In this document: positions 38,022-50,360 of the stretch, in pieces
How the letters are laid out: every line of letters begins with the position of its first letter
Numbering within the stretch: position 1 is the stretch's first letter
Assembly (NCBI GenBank): GCA_949752795.1
Contig: OX457056.1
Location: 93,084,942-93,148,941, forward strand
Length of the DNA: 64,000 nucleotides
Source of the DNA: Hyperoodon ampullatus
Lineage: Eukaryota > Chordata > Mammalia > Artiodactyla > Ziphiidae
Reading direction: 5' to 3'
Translations under genes and position numbers: made by a program
Notes under the pieces: model-generated
The model's input: only the letters and a program-made list of their open reading frames with translations
What the model was told of the DNA's origin: nothing
The model's database searches: none

Positions 38022-38206
38022 TGGCATGTTTGTCTTGCTGTCACAGAATACCACAGACTAGGTGGCTTATGAACAACAGAGATTTATTTATCCGCCCTCA
38101 TGACCTAATCGTCTACCAAAGGCCCCACCTCCTGATACCATCACATTGGGGGGTAAGATTTCAACATAGAAATTTGAGGAGAACACAAACATTATCTATA
38201 GCAATA
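38022..38206 (-). mobile_element. MaLR LTR fragment, internally deleted
   Basis: The reverse complement contains AATAAATCTCTGTTGTTCAT then AAGCCACCTAGTCTGTGGTA at one end and AATGTGATGGTATCAGGAGG at the other. The middle of the LTR is missing, with a join near 38092. The CDK2AP1 retrocopy inserted immediately to its right. Confidence 0.8.
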
Positions 38207-38209
38207 CTT

Positions 38210-38223
38210 AAAGACTCTGAGGC
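38210..38223. repeat. Left target-site duplication of the CDK2AP1 retrocopy
   Basis: AAAGACTCTGAGGC, perfectly repeated at 39540-39553 directly after the A tail. The insertion point lies next to a decayed MaLR LTR fragment. Confidence 0.92.
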
Positions 38224-39539
38224 CCTTGCGCCCTTGCGCCCGCCCGATGTATGGGTGATATACTGCAGCGGGTGTCAGGGTGAGGGACGGCCATATTTGC
38301 CGGTGCGGCCCGAGCCGTCAACAACAAAAAGTGCACGGGAGCTCGGCGGGCGCACGGACGGGCGCACAGACGCTAGGGCCGCCTCGCCGCCGCCCTCGCG
38401 GGCCGGGCCCCGCTGCGCCCTGGCGCACCCCGCGGCTCGGGGGGATGTCTTACAAACCGAACTTGACCGCGCACATGCCCGCCGCCTCCCTCAACGCCGC
38501 TGGGAGTGTCCACCCGCCCTCGACCAGTATGGCGACGTCTTCACAGTACCGCCAGCTGCTGAGTGACTACGGGCCGCCATCTCTAGGCTACACCCAGGGA
38601 ACTGGGAACAGCCAGGTAGGTGCCCCAGAGCAAATACGCTGAGCTGTTGGCCATCATCGAAGAGCTGGGGAAAGAGATCAGACCCACCTATGCGGGCAGC
38701 AAGAGCGCGATGGAGAGACTAAAACGAGGCATCATCCACGCTCGAGGATTGGTGCTGGAGTGCTTGGCTGAGACGGAACGGAATGCCAGGTCCTAGCCGC
38801 CTTGTGACCCTGGACGGTTTTCCATCTTCTTCGGAGAGAAGAAGTTACAGTTCATCTCCCCTGTTCAGATGAAACTTTTGTTTTCAAAATGGTAACAGTT
38901 TGGTTTCTCCTCCCCCTACCCCTCCCATGGTTCACTAGGCTCCGAATCTACAGCCTGTAAGATTGAGGAAAGATTTTGCAGTTGATTGGGAGTTACATTT
39001 TAAATATTTAGGAACTACTCAGGTGTTTGTTGTTGTTTTTTAAAGCATTGATTCAAAAGATGCACGTAAAAATTACCTATCTTACAGCAAACTAGTTTGC
39101 CTCCAAGATACCAGTGTCTCGCTCTCCTCTTTTGAATACATTTATGTTACCCGGATTGTTCTTTGTTCCTTTTCATAAGCTGATACAACTTGAAGGGTTT
39201 TTTTGTAGTGCAGACTTGACAGCACACTTAACTAGTAGCTGGTCCCCTCGTTTCCCATACACTATAGATTCTGCTTAACGTAAATTCTTTTTTGCTTAAG
39301 CATTTGCATGACTATTAGTGCTTTGAAGTCGATTTTAAAAATGCACAAGTTATACATACAGAGGAGCAACCTCCCAAACCAAACCCAACAAGGATCCCCG
39401 AAATTTTTCCTGAGACTGTATGTAGATTTCAGTTCTGCCTTTCCTGTAAGTTGATCCAAACATCTGGAAGAAAATGGAACTGTTTGCATCTTTGTATTTA
39501 TTACTCGATGTAATAAAGCTTATTTTCATTAACAAAAAA
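38224..39539 (+). pseudogene. CDK2AP1: Processed pseudogene (retrocopy) of CDK2AP1
   Basis: Intronless copy of CDK2AP1 (DOC-1), whose parent encodes a 115-residue CDK2-associated NuRD-complex subunit. The CDS-like part is 38445-38796, starting [17 protein letters not shown] and keeping [20 protein letters not shown]. It ends with the expected ETERNARS and a TAG stop. It is 352 nt long, exactly 4 nt over the expected 348, and a 4-base insertion (GTAG, about 38616-38619) follows codon 57. This shifts frame to a TGA at 38640-38642, leaving a 65-residue frame that lacks the C-terminal half. After the insertion the original frame is open to the end; one visible change from the parent as I remember it is Arg to Leu in RGLVLEC. 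GC-rich 5' UTR (38224-38444), 3' UTR, AATAAA (39512-39517) and a short A tail are all present, with a 14-bp target-site duplication. These are hallmarks of L1-mediated retrotransposition. CpGs are well preserved, suggesting a fairly young insertion. Confidence 0.95.
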
Positions 39540-39553
39540 AAAGACTCTGAGGC
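39540..39553. repeat. Right target-site duplication of the CDK2AP1 retrocopy
   Basis: Perfect second copy of AAAGACTCTGAGGC; its leading A residues merge with the poly(A) tail. Confidence 0.92.
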
Positions 39554-40299
39554 AGAAAAGCACATGACCCAAATCAGGTAAAAACCAAAGTGTGGTTGAA
39601 CCATAGCAAGGAAGGCAGAGCCAAAATGCAATGGGATAAAAGAGGTTTGAGAGAAACTTGAAGACCTTGATAAAGAGCCAGAAGTTCATCCTAAAAGTAA
39701 GGAAGATACACTGGGGATGTGAAGCCAAGCCATGACATTATCAGATGTGCATTTTAAAATCCCCAAATGGGAGACCAGTAGTCCAACTTACCCAGCATGT
39801 ATACCCTACTTCTTCTGAAAACAGCACTCATCCTCCCCTCCCCGGACAATTTGTGGTAAATCATATCTCCCCTACTCTCAGTACAGATGATTGGATTAAG
39901 CTGAGCACATCCCCAATTCCAAGTGTGCATATGACCTAGGGTGGCAAGTCAGAGAGCATGGGATACCTTGGGGCAGAGTAATTGGTTTGAACAGATACAT
40001 GATTCAGACAGAACCAATGAGATTCAATACCAGAACTTTTAACATAACTATTGGGAACAGGGGGATCTCTTTTTCTATGAATCTACTAGGAACCATGTTG
40101 CTCTTACAGTAGTAGAAACAGTCTAAGAATGATGCAAACACTGGGGGAAGCAGAACCAAGGGATGAAGCAAACATGACTTTTCCTGATGACCATGTCCTG
40201 AGTCCCCTGAGTTCAGCTACTCCTAAAAATTTCCCTGGTTTGTAGGAGAGAATAATGGATTTAGTGGACACCAAGTGGAGATGCCCAGTAGAACATAGT

Positions 40300-40350
40300 T
40301 AGATAGACAGGGATATTAGACAGACAGATGGATAGATATGTGGGTAGATG
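40300..40350. repeat. GATA/GACA-type tetranucleotide repeat
   Basis: Imperfect run of AGATAGACAG, AGACAGATGG and ATAGATATG units. Confidence 0.7.
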
Positions 40351-42423
40351 AATGAAGAGATAAATAAGACAGGGAGAAGAGAGAAAGAGGAGAGGGAGAG
40401 GCTCAAAAGATAAGTCTTGGCAGGAAATAAAAACATTTGGGACCCATCAACTCATAGATGGTAAAGGCAGCCATAGAAGTGCCCTAGATGGCTCAAAAGC
40501 CAAGAGGTGAGGTCCCCGGGAGAGAGTGAGAAGACAAGATGATGTAGGGTGAAGGAATTACAATAAGTAGAGATGGAGACAGGAGGAAGGACTGACAAAG
40601 GAAATTGAGAGAAACTAGCCAAAGTGGTGAGAGGCAAACTCAGAGAGTGTGGTGTTACAAGTAAAGGGAGAGAAAAAAGCAAAAGAAGGATGTAGTAGCT
40701 GTTCATGTGAGATGCTGCAGAGATAATGTAAGAAACCAGTGTCCACTGTATTAAGGAGAACAGCAAATCCTGAGGAAGGACTCAATTTCTACAACCAGCA
40801 ATTTGATAGACAGTGCCAACACAGAACCCCTTGATTAAATATAACCATTAAAAAAAAACAGTAATAAAGGGCAGTGTAACTCCCCACTCCTTAAGTGTGG
40901 ACCATACTTAGAGACTTCCTGCCAAAGCAAAGGGGGGAAAACTAACTTTACAGTGGTGACACCTGACAAACACTGCTGCAGCCAGCTAATCAAAGTCAAC
41001 ATTATGTTGACCATAAATTATGTTGATAGTATGTACCTTTATTATGATATGATGAAAATGGCACTTAACCTTTCTGATCTTCCTCCCCAAAACCCATAAG
41101 CCCATTCTAATCATAAGAAAAACATTAGCCAAATTCCAGTAGTGATGCATCCTACAAAATACCTTAACAGTACTCCTGAAGACTGCCTAGGTCATCAAAA
41201 ACAAGGAAACTCTGACAAACTGTCACAGCCAAGAGGAGCCTAAGAAGACATAACAACTAAAGGTAATGTGGCATCCTGGATGGGATTCTGGAACAGAAAA
41301 AGGAACTTAGATAAAAACTAAGAAAATCTGAATAAACTATGGACTTTCGTTAATAATAATGTATCGATGTTGGTTCATTAATTTTAGCAAACATACTGTA
41401 ACATGCTAATCACAGAGAAAACTTGCATGCAGTAGTGTAGGGAACATTCTGTATTATCTTCTCAATTTTCCTTAAAGTCTAAAATGGCTCTTAAAAAATA
41501 AAGCCTAAGTTTTAAAAATTAGTAATATAGTAAATACTGAATTTAAAAGAGAGACAGATAAAGCTTTTTAGTGCCAGAAGCAAAGATGAAGCTTAAAGCT
41601 TGAGTGATAGACTCATAGACTACATCATGGGGCTGGGAGGGGAAGGGTTAGGGGGAATTACTGGACCAGAAGTAGGTCCCAGCAGCTAAAGGCAGGAGTT
41701 TCAATATGCTGTGATAGGAGACCTGGCCCTGGGCAGGTTCAAGGCAGGACCATGGCATCTAACCAGGAAGGGCAGCAAGAGAGAAACCAGAAGAACTCTG
41801 CCCATGGGCCAAGGAAGCAACATGGAAAATTTTTCTCGTGGAATTCTGGGTTGAGGAGATAAAGATCTCTGGTGAAAAATCAAAGCCCCAGGCCTACACC
41901 TTGCTTAACTGCCATATCCAAATTTACACCAAACTTGTAATACAGGAATGGCTGACCTAAGAAATTAGTTGAGGGAAGAATCATATCTAGCATATGATTT
42001 TCAAAACAGGCACATGGGTTGGGATCTAGAACACAGTGCCTGGAACCTGGTAATCTCACAGAAGATGTTAGCTATTTTTCTTCTTATTACTCTATCTCTG
42101 TTACTACCCAAGAAGAGTGATAGGGACAAGAATACTAACGTATGATTTTGTATGTTCTAGAGCCTAATTTATTAATATTTGGATAGGGTAGATATGGTAT
42201 TAGGGAACATGGCCTTAGGAGCAGAAATGTTTGGTGCCAGCCATGAGTACCATCTTCCTAGGTGAGAGGAAGAATTTTAAATTGCATCAGGAGCGTTTTA
42301 AATTGTCTGGAGAAATTCAAATTTCTTGGTCCTCTGGGAAAACAAATAAAATGTCTTACTTAGTCTTTACTCAGAGATATAATTCCAAAAAAGAAGTTAA
42401 TCTTCTCAACCCACACTGATCAT

Positions 42424-42790
42424 CAGCATTTTTTTTTAATTTATGTATTTTATTTATTTATTTTTCGCTGCATTGGGTCTTTGTTGTGTCTGGGCTTTCT
42501 CTAGTTGCATAGAGCGGGGGCTACTCTTCATTGTGGTGTTGCAGAAGCCATTGCAGGCTTCTCATTGTGGTGGCTTCTCTTGCTGTGGCTTCTCTTGCTG
42601 CGGAGCACAGGCTCTAGGCATGCAGGCTTCAGTAGTTGTGGCACGTGGGATCTAGAGTGCAGGCTCAGTAGTTGTGGCACACGGGCTTAGTTGCTCCGCG
42701 GCATGTGGGACCTTCCTGGACCAGGGCTCAAACCTGTGTCCCCTGCATTGGCAGGTGGATTCTTAACCACTGCGCCATCAGGGAAGCCCC
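42424..42790 (-). mobile_element. CHR-1 SINE
   Basis: Reverse CHR-1 with a T/ATTT tail, ending in the reverse complement of GGGGCTTCCCTGATGGCGCA. A perfect 14-bp duplication, CCCACACTGATCAT, lies at 42410-42423 and 42791-42804. Confidence 0.94.
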
Positions 42791-43099
42791 CCCACACTGA
42801 TCATTTTAAAAATCTTTTTTTAACATAAAATTGACACTATGTGTCCCAATCTTAGAGTTTGTGGTGCTCAGAGTATTACTAGTGAAAAATAGCACTGCTG
42901 CTCCAGTGCCCTAGGATTGAGGAAAGGTCGTGTGCAATACAAGTGTGTGAAAGGCCTTTGGGGAGCACCAGTTATCCTCTTCTGCTTCCACAGTCATCTG
43001 AACAACTGTGGTGACTGAGGAAGAGAGAAAGAAGGTGATCTAAACTAGAGTGGGAGCTTCCTGAGGGCAGACGCTATTCTATTTGGGAAAAGAAACAAA

Positions 43100-43345
43100 T
43101 GCTTATATAGTATATATAGTATTCCAGACACTATTCTAAGCACTTTGCATATATCAACACATTTAGCTTCACAAACATCCCTATAACATAGGTACCACTT
43201 TCATTCCTATTTTACACATATGCAAACTGAGGCAAAAGGAAATTAAAGTAACTTGGCCCAAGGCCACACAACTAGGAAATGGTAGAACCAGGATTTGAGC
43301 CTAAACAGTATGTTTCCTCACTCCATGATCTTACCACTATGCTCT
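43100..43345. repeat. Ancient mammalian interspersed repeat
   Basis: CCAGACACTATTCTAAGCAC, CCTATTTTACACATATGCAA, CCAAGGCCACACAACTAGGA and CTCACTCCATGATCTTACCA occur in the order seen in many mammalian copies. Comparable decayed copies lie at 1570-1780, 8700-8890, 31400-31600, 35755-35950, 46190-46400 and 56165-56400. Confidence 0.55.
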
Positions 43346-43871
43346 CCAGTTTTAAACACCAGCAGAGAAATATTCAGATCACTTCCATCTTCCCAACACC
43401 TACAACGGTGCCTAGTATACAGTTAGTGCTTTAGAAATATTAGATGACTACAGATATGAACTCATTGTTTTCATTGTTCTTTGATCATTTCACACTGTAT
43501 ATACATATTTAGTTCAATGTCTCCAAATATTTTTATAATAAATCTGTAAAATCCATATGGATTTTCCTAGATTACCCTAGAATAATATCTACAACTGCTC
43601 ACCTGATTTAAACCAATGCTGTAAATATGACATATAATTTGTACTGGGTTTTCCTCACTGCCATCTTTTAAATTCACAAATGTCTAGAGACTATTCCTAA
43701 AATCATAGGCTCATAAGATCAGAATGAAGCCCAGAAGGCATCTTGTCCACACTAACCTCCAAAATCATGCGTCAGTCTAAATCACGTGGTGCTTCCTTCT
43801 CTATTGAGCATCTTCGATAATTATATTAAATATCTGTAACCATACTGAGCATAGACAAAAATGCTGTACTG

Positions 43872-44075
43872 GGCTTCCCTGGTGGCGCAGGGGTTGAGAG
43901 TCCGCCTGCCGATGCAGGGGACGCGGGTTCGTGCCCCGGTCTGGGAAGATCCCGCATACCGCGGAGCGGCTGGGCCCGTGAGCCATGGCCGCTGATCCTG
44001 TGCGTCCGGAGCCTGTGCTCCGCAACGGGAGAGGTCACAGCAGTGAGAGGCCCGCGTACCACAAAAAAAAAAAAA
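43872..44075 (+). mobile_element. CHR-2 SINE
   Basis: Starts GGCTTCCCTGGTGGCGCAGG, with an 18-A tail region. A perfect 15-bp duplication, AAAAATGCTGTACTG, lies at 43857-43871 and 44076-44090. This is the cleanest young copy in the window. Confidence 0.95.
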
Positions 44076-44477
44076 AAAAATGCTGTACTGTGTTCTTCCA
44101 CAGCTCTTAAAGACTGGATTCTTTAAGGTCTGGGACTGTGTCTTTGCTATTTTTTTATTCCAAGCCCTTTAATATTGCCTGGAATTCAAGAGTCATTCAA
44201 TCTATCTTCATCCATTAATTCTCTTTCCAATCTCTGGGGAGACATAAATCAAGTTTACTCTTTCTTCTATGTGACAGTCCTTCAATTAAGTGAAGATATC
44301 TCCACCGAAAATTTTTTCTTTGAGCTAAACATGCCCACTTACTTCAATCATTTTTCCTCCAAGAAGGTAGTTTCAAGTTCCTGACTCTTTTCAAAGGCTG
44401 TATATGCCTCTTATCAGCTTTGTTGGGTCAATAGCCATTTTATTATTTGGGGCTCAGAACCAGAAATAGTGTGATTT

Positions 44478-44965
44478 GACTAGTATGATAGCCAGCCTCC
44501 AGGATGATCCCTAATGAGCCTCATCATCTGGTATTCACACCCTCCTTTAGTCCCTCCCACATTGAATAGAGCTGACCTGTGCAACCAACAGGATTGTGAA
44601 AGTGACAGTATGTGATTTCTGAGGCTAGGTTATAAAAGACATGGCAGTATCCACCTTACTCTCTTAAATCACTCGCTCTGGGGGAAGCTAGTAGCCATGT
44701 CATGAAGACACTCAAACAACTCTACAGGAAGGCTCACAAGAGAGGAACTGAGGCCTACCACCACTCCTGTGAGTGAGCCATCCTAGTCAAGCCTTCAGAT
44801 GGCGGTAACTCCAGCTAACATCCTGACTGCAACAGTGTGAGAGGGCCTGTGCCAGACCACCAATTCCTAATCCACAGAAACTGTCAGAAATAACAATTGT
44901 CTACCGTTGTTTTAAGCAACTAAGTTTTGGGGTAATCTGTTATGTTGTAATACATTATTATTACA
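44478..44965 (+). mobile_element. MLT1-type MaLR LTR
   Basis: GCCAGCCTCCAGGATGATCC, ATCACTCGCTCTGGGGGAAG, GTCAAGCCTTCAGATGGCGG and AAGCAACTAAGTTTTGGGGT occur in MLT1 LTR order. Decayed, with no coding internal region. Confidence 0.85.
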
Positions 44966-45086
44966 ACCAAGTCAGAAGATAAAGAGACTAACACTTCCTT
45001 CTTAACCCTAGTAGAAACTGTAGAAAGACAAAGAAAAACAGATTCAATAGCTTGATTAAACTATTAATTTTTAAATTTTGGGGAAG

Positions 45087-45087
<1 letters not shown>

Positions 45088-45120
<33 letters not shown>
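45088..45120. repeat. GT microsatellite
   Basis: About 16 uninterrupted GT repeats. Confidence 0.95.
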
Positions 45121-45122
<2 letters not shown>

Positions 45123-45497
45123 ATGTGTAAAAGTTTGGTATCTTTTTTAGTTGTTTTGTTTTACGCCTCTGTACATGGCCATAGTGTCATACTTAACTTA
45201 TATAGACACTTAGTATACCACTTTTACATTGCTGGGCTTCACCTTTAAGGTTGAGGGACACAACCAACTTTTGCTCCTGAACTGGGGGTATGGTGAAACC
45301 TATTCTCTACCCTTTTGGAACTCTCACTGGGAGCCAATGGCCTTCCTACTCACCGACGCTGAGATGTTTCTACACTTCTTTGAACATGGTACAGGGAAGA
45401 GTTGGATTTAATAGTTCTAATCGTGCTGGACTTCTCACGTGACTGAGTTTAGGCAGCACCCAGCTTCACATGGGAACTTAGGAGAGAACTTACTTTT

Positions 45498-45537
45498 GTT
45501 CTCTCTCTCTCTCTCTCTCCCTCTCTCTCTCTCTTTC
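45498..45537. repeat. CT microsatellite
   Basis: About 40 bp of CT repeats with one CC interruption. Confidence 0.9.
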
Positions 45538-46599
45538 TTGTTGCTCAGCCCCACCCACAGCACACACACAATGGCCTTACAATGCTGTTTTTACTCATAC
45601 CTACTTTTTTCTTACAATATTTTCTCATATTATTTTCTTTCTGAATATTTGCTTTTTACATTCATACTTTGAAATTTCTTTCTTTTCTACTCTCATTGGC
45701 TAGTATGATTCAACCTCTTCTTAAAACCTGAGTTACTTTTATATGGAACTAAAATTGTAAAGAACAAATTCTCTCAAGTAAGTGAAATTTAGGGCTCTAA
45801 TACCCAAGACATTATGTTGATCCTAGTGATGTTAAGTGCTTAAGGAGATGCATGAATAAGTTTAGGCTTTGGGAAATCATCTAGTAACTCTGTACTTGAT
45901 ATATTTAAAGACACCAATGTGTCCTTTGAAAACATAATGCACTGTGAGGTAACCTGGAGGCTCCAAATATTAAATGCAACTTATCATTGTTGGAATAGCT
46001 TGAACCTGGAGGAACAAAATAGTTCTAAGTGAACTTCTTCAGAAATCTTGCTATTATCTTTTGTGTTGTAGTCAATTGCACCATTAGGAAGACATTTGGA
46101 CATGAACATGTAGAAGAATGCAATGACTTTCTTCAGAAAAATAAGGGAAAAAATGAGGCAAAGAAAAAAGACCACCTATAAGTAGAAACAATATTTATAA
46201 CAATGTTTCCATAGTGCTTATCATTTTATAAACATTTTCATTTAGAATGTCTCATCTGACCCTCAGAACACTCCAATGAAATAAACAGAGGGATATTATT
46301 CCCATTCTATAAATGTCAGAAGAAACTGAAGTTAAATGAGTTACTCAAGTTCAACTGGCTCCTAAAAGGCAGAGATACAACGAAGACCTAAGACTCCTTT
46401 TGTTTCTGTGGGTAAGTTTCCACCACAAGGAAGGGAAGATAAGAAGGAAAAAATAAAAACTTAATGAGAAAATGAGACTAACCATTTTTATGCAACTTAA
46501 TGAGGAATTGCTGAGGGGTTATAAAAAAGCTCTTTACCTCTCCAAACACTTAGCAATCCCAGGATGATATTTAAGAAACAGGAAGCTGGGTTGACTCAA

Positions 46600-46745
46600 T
46601 ACTTGTTACCCTTATCTGTGCAGTAGAGCTAATTATAGTACTTATTGCACAGAGTTGTTGGGATGATTAAATGAGATAATACATGTAAAGAATGGTAAGT
46701 ACTCTAAGGGTTAGTTGTTATGATTAATGATGATGATGTTATTTT
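46600..46745 (+). repeat. MIR SINE
   Basis: TGGGATGATTAAATGAGATA followed by ATACATGTAAAGAATGGTAA is MIR 3' sequence. Confidence 0.75.
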
Positions 46746-48226
46746 AATCAGGGTGGAGAGAATACTAGAATAAAGAGTAGGAGATATACATCTTCATGCT
46801 GCATTGCAATCAACCTACTCTAAATTATCTTCCTTCAATTCCCTTACCTAGAGAATGAAGATAATACTCCTTTCTAGCTGCCTCTGCAGAAATAATTCAC
46901 CATGCTGGATCATGGTCTGAGCACCCATAAAGCCCTATAGAAATACAAGAAGATACTGCAACCATTCTTCTCTTCCAGTCTTTCTCCCTCCTTGCCATTC
47001 TGAGCAAAGCCATACTGTGGGACAGTGGAGTGGTTTTTGAGTAGTCATCCATTCATACCTACACAGTCGCCTGGCAACTTAAAATTCAGTGGCAGAACTG
47101 GAAGGAACAGTCAACTTGACTTTATTGTTTCCTGAGATTCAAGCAAACATCTCACATTACCTACAAGAGGCACATTGAGGAGGCAATGTATGTATCATCT
47201 AAGGAATGGACAAATCATTTTGCTGTGGATTAGCATAGTGATTAGCCTGTGAGAGTTTCGTCTACACAGAGATGCTTCCTCCAAATGTCCTTGCTGGGCT
47301 GTTGTGGCTCCTGCTCACCTTAGAAGTGATTTCACTTTGGCCCAGAGTCCCACCCTGCCCTCTGTCTGTCAGGTCTCTGTAACTTCATTCCCACAGCAGC
47401 CCTCCTGCCACCCACCTCTAACCATGAGGACCTGTTTAAGAGCATGTCACACAAGCAGGGGATCATTCTTGTTAGTATCATAGAACAGCTGATCATTCAT
47501 GATTAGAGCATGACTGTTGACTAAATCAAGGCCCATTCAGACCCATCTACACTCTAGGGCAGCAGCATGTGGTTCTACCCTGTCCTGCCTGATTTGAGAT
47601 GCTTTAGAAATGATGTAACTTGGCAAATGAATCCAAAATCAAAAGCTCTTTAGATGGTAATCTCAGATCAACTATGAGTGACACCAACCAACCCATGAAT
47701 ATAATGTCTCTAACATGTTGATTTTATAATTAGTGCTCACTAATCAAGGTTTTCTTGGGTTACTGAAATGAGTTTAAAAACTTTAGGTAGCTCAGGACCC
47801 TACCATTACATACACATCAAATGTCATTTTGATAAATGCCATTGCCAAAGGGTCAGATATTACTTTCTGTTCCCATTCCTAAAATGATCAAAAACAACAT
47901 TTTGACAGTTATACTGAGAAGAGTTGTTCAATCTGATTTAATTGAGTCAGATTAAATTAATATCATTAAAGAATAGTCCTACAATCCTTAATTCCCTTTT
48001 TGTTTCTGGATCATAATTAAAGTTACATAGAAACTTTATTAATATAGTTTGAATTATATTTTACTGTATTGAGTCTGCCTTTCATTTTTCTGTCCACTCA
48101 ATCTTGAGAGTTTATGATTTAGTAACTATTATCTTTATATTTTCCTACATGACATTAGATTATACAAACTTAGAAATTTTACTGTACCCTTTCTCTTCCA
48201 GGTTAGCATTAAAACTTCCCTTTGCA

Positions 48227-48557
48227 GACTTCCCTGGTGGCGCAGTGGTTAAGAATCTGCTTGCCAATGCAGGGGACACGGGTTTGAGCCCTGGTCTGGG
48301 AAGATTCCCACATGCCACGGAGCAACTAAGCCCATGGGCCACAACTGCTGAGCCTGCACTCTAGAGCCTGCGAGCCACAACTACCGAAGTCCGCGTGCCT
48401 AGAGCCCGTGCTCTGCAACAAGAGAAGCCACCGCAATGAGAAGCCTGCGCACTGCAATGAAGAGTATCTCCTGCTCGCCACAACTAGAGAAAGCCCGCGT
48501 GCAACAACGAAGACCCAACACAGCCAAAAATAAATTTATTTATTTATTTTTTAAAAA
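48227..48557 (+). mobile_element. CHR-1 SINE
   Basis: ACTTCCCTGGTGGCGCAGTG head, CHR-1 body, and a tail of AATTT/ATTT units. Flanking copies of TTCCCTTTGCAG lie at 48216-48227 and 48559-48570. Confidence 0.93.
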
Positions 48558-49007
48558 GTTCCCTTTGCAGAAAATTGATTTTTATCCCTACCTTTTGTTT
48601 TCTTCCAACCTTTCTACATTTTCTTTCCCCTGAGATATAGTCTTTCTTTCCTTTGATCATAATCACAGGGACCTCTTTTTTTCCCCTTCTTTCCCTTAAC
48701 TAATATCTCAGAGATGTTTTAATCACTCACTGAAAAACCATGTTAAAAATTTAAACCACATGCCATTTTTTAAGATCAGCATTTAAGAACATCTCTTTGC
48801 ACTTAGACTACATAACAGTGGGTATAAAGATACTTCTTAAAACTTGGAGAGATCTTGATCAAAGGGATGCATATTTTATCCTGTCTAGGACTTTGGCTAA
48901 TAGCCATCAACTGTCAAGATCAGCATTTCCCAATGTTTTACTCTGAGAAAATCTAGTCCTGTGAAATGCTTCTAGAAAAAAACAAAGGGAGAAGATAAGT
49001 GTTTTTC

Positions 49008-49034
49008 TCTTCCTTTCTTCCTTCCTTCCTTCCA
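49008..49034. repeat. CTTC microsatellite
   Basis: About six tandem TTCC units. Confidence 0.85.
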
Positions 49035-49654
49035 AACTGAATTCAAACTGTCTCAATAAGTAGACATTTGTTGACTTCACTGATAAAGTCTAGAGGTGGG
49101 GCAGGCAAGGTACAATGTGATCAGGCCTCAAGCTCCATTTCTGGATTCTGTTTACATCTATGTGTTATATTCTTCCTCTTCTCTGCAAAATGACTGCAGC
49201 AGATCCAGCCCTCATATTTACACATCACACTCTCCAGAGCATGAGAGAGGATCAGTGTTCTTAAACTCCAACCCCCACCCCACCACCACCAAAGTTCTGA
49301 GATTTGCTTTTATTGGATCCTCTCAAGTCACAAGCTGTTTACCAAGCCAATCATTATGCAAGGGATAACATATACTGATTGGCTTACCCTAGATCATATT
49401 TCCTCTTTGGAGCCATAGATAGTGTCAGCTTCTCTGGAATTCCAAGGCTGAAACAACAATACTACCAATGATGTAGAAATAACTAACTGCTGTCCACTAT
49501 AAATAAATTTGGAAAATATTGACTTATACCTACTTCTTAATTCAAGTATAATCTTGAAAATGAAGAAGACTCCAAACCTGGAGAATGAGCATTAAGAAGA
49601 GACCAGTCCCATGAGATTTATCAGCATACCCCTAAAACTTAATATAAGGAACTG

Positions 49655-49775
49655 TTTGAACGTAAGCCCCATTAGGAGAAAACTTTACCTGTTTTCTTTT
49701 CCCTGGTGCCATGAAGACTGCTTGACATACAGTAAGCGCTCAATAAATATTTGTTGAGTTAATGAAGGAATTGGT
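49655..49775 (+). repeat. L2 LINE 3' end
   Basis: GTAAGCCCCATTAGGAGAAA and CGCTCAATAAATATTTGTTG match the L2 3' terminus. Confidence 0.75.
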
Positions 49776-50139
49776 TTCTAATGAAGGGCCTTTTATCTGA
49801 ACATCAGCAAACTTTGTTCTCAAAGGGAGGAAGGATCCATAAATCTCTAAGTTCCCCTTCTGAGGAAATGGGCATAAGAAGGAATGATTTTTCCAATTCT
49901 CCATGAGGTCTGGCTTTGCAGTTGCTGAGACATATCCTACCTTCCTTTACCTCCCTGTCTATCCTTACCAAAACACTCAAGTCAGCTGAGGGAAATTGGG
50001 TGTCCATGTGTTCCTGCAACCTTAAAAAAGCCCATTTCATTACAATGTTCAATGCACAGCCCTATACAAGGAGGAATGTAAAGAGATAAAGAAAATACCA
50101 GAAACTATTTTTGTCCTTTAAAAAATGAACACTAAAAAT

Positions 50140-50360
50140 ATGGTGCTTTGCCAAGATTTTGAACTGCAGAGTCTCAAAGACATGGGTTTGAATCCAGGTT
50201 CTGTTCTTTACTAATCATGTGACCTCAGGCAAATTAACCTCTCCGAACTTCAGTTTCCTCATCTGTAAAATGAGGATGATATCCTCTTCACTCAGTCAAA
50301 TGTAATAACATGGCAAAATGCTTATTCTGGCATAGCAGACACAGTAAATGATAGTTATTA
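50140..50360 (+). repeat. MIR SINE
   Basis: TTTGAATCCAGGTTCTGTTC, CAGTTTCCTCATCTGTAAAA and AGACACAGTAAATGATAGTT follow MIR order; this is among the best preserved MIRs here. Confidence 0.88.

Noticed and set aside
38015..38566. 183-codon frame running into the CDK2AP1 copy
   Set aside because: It is in a different frame from CDK2AP1 and joins an LTR fragment to the 5' UTR by chance.
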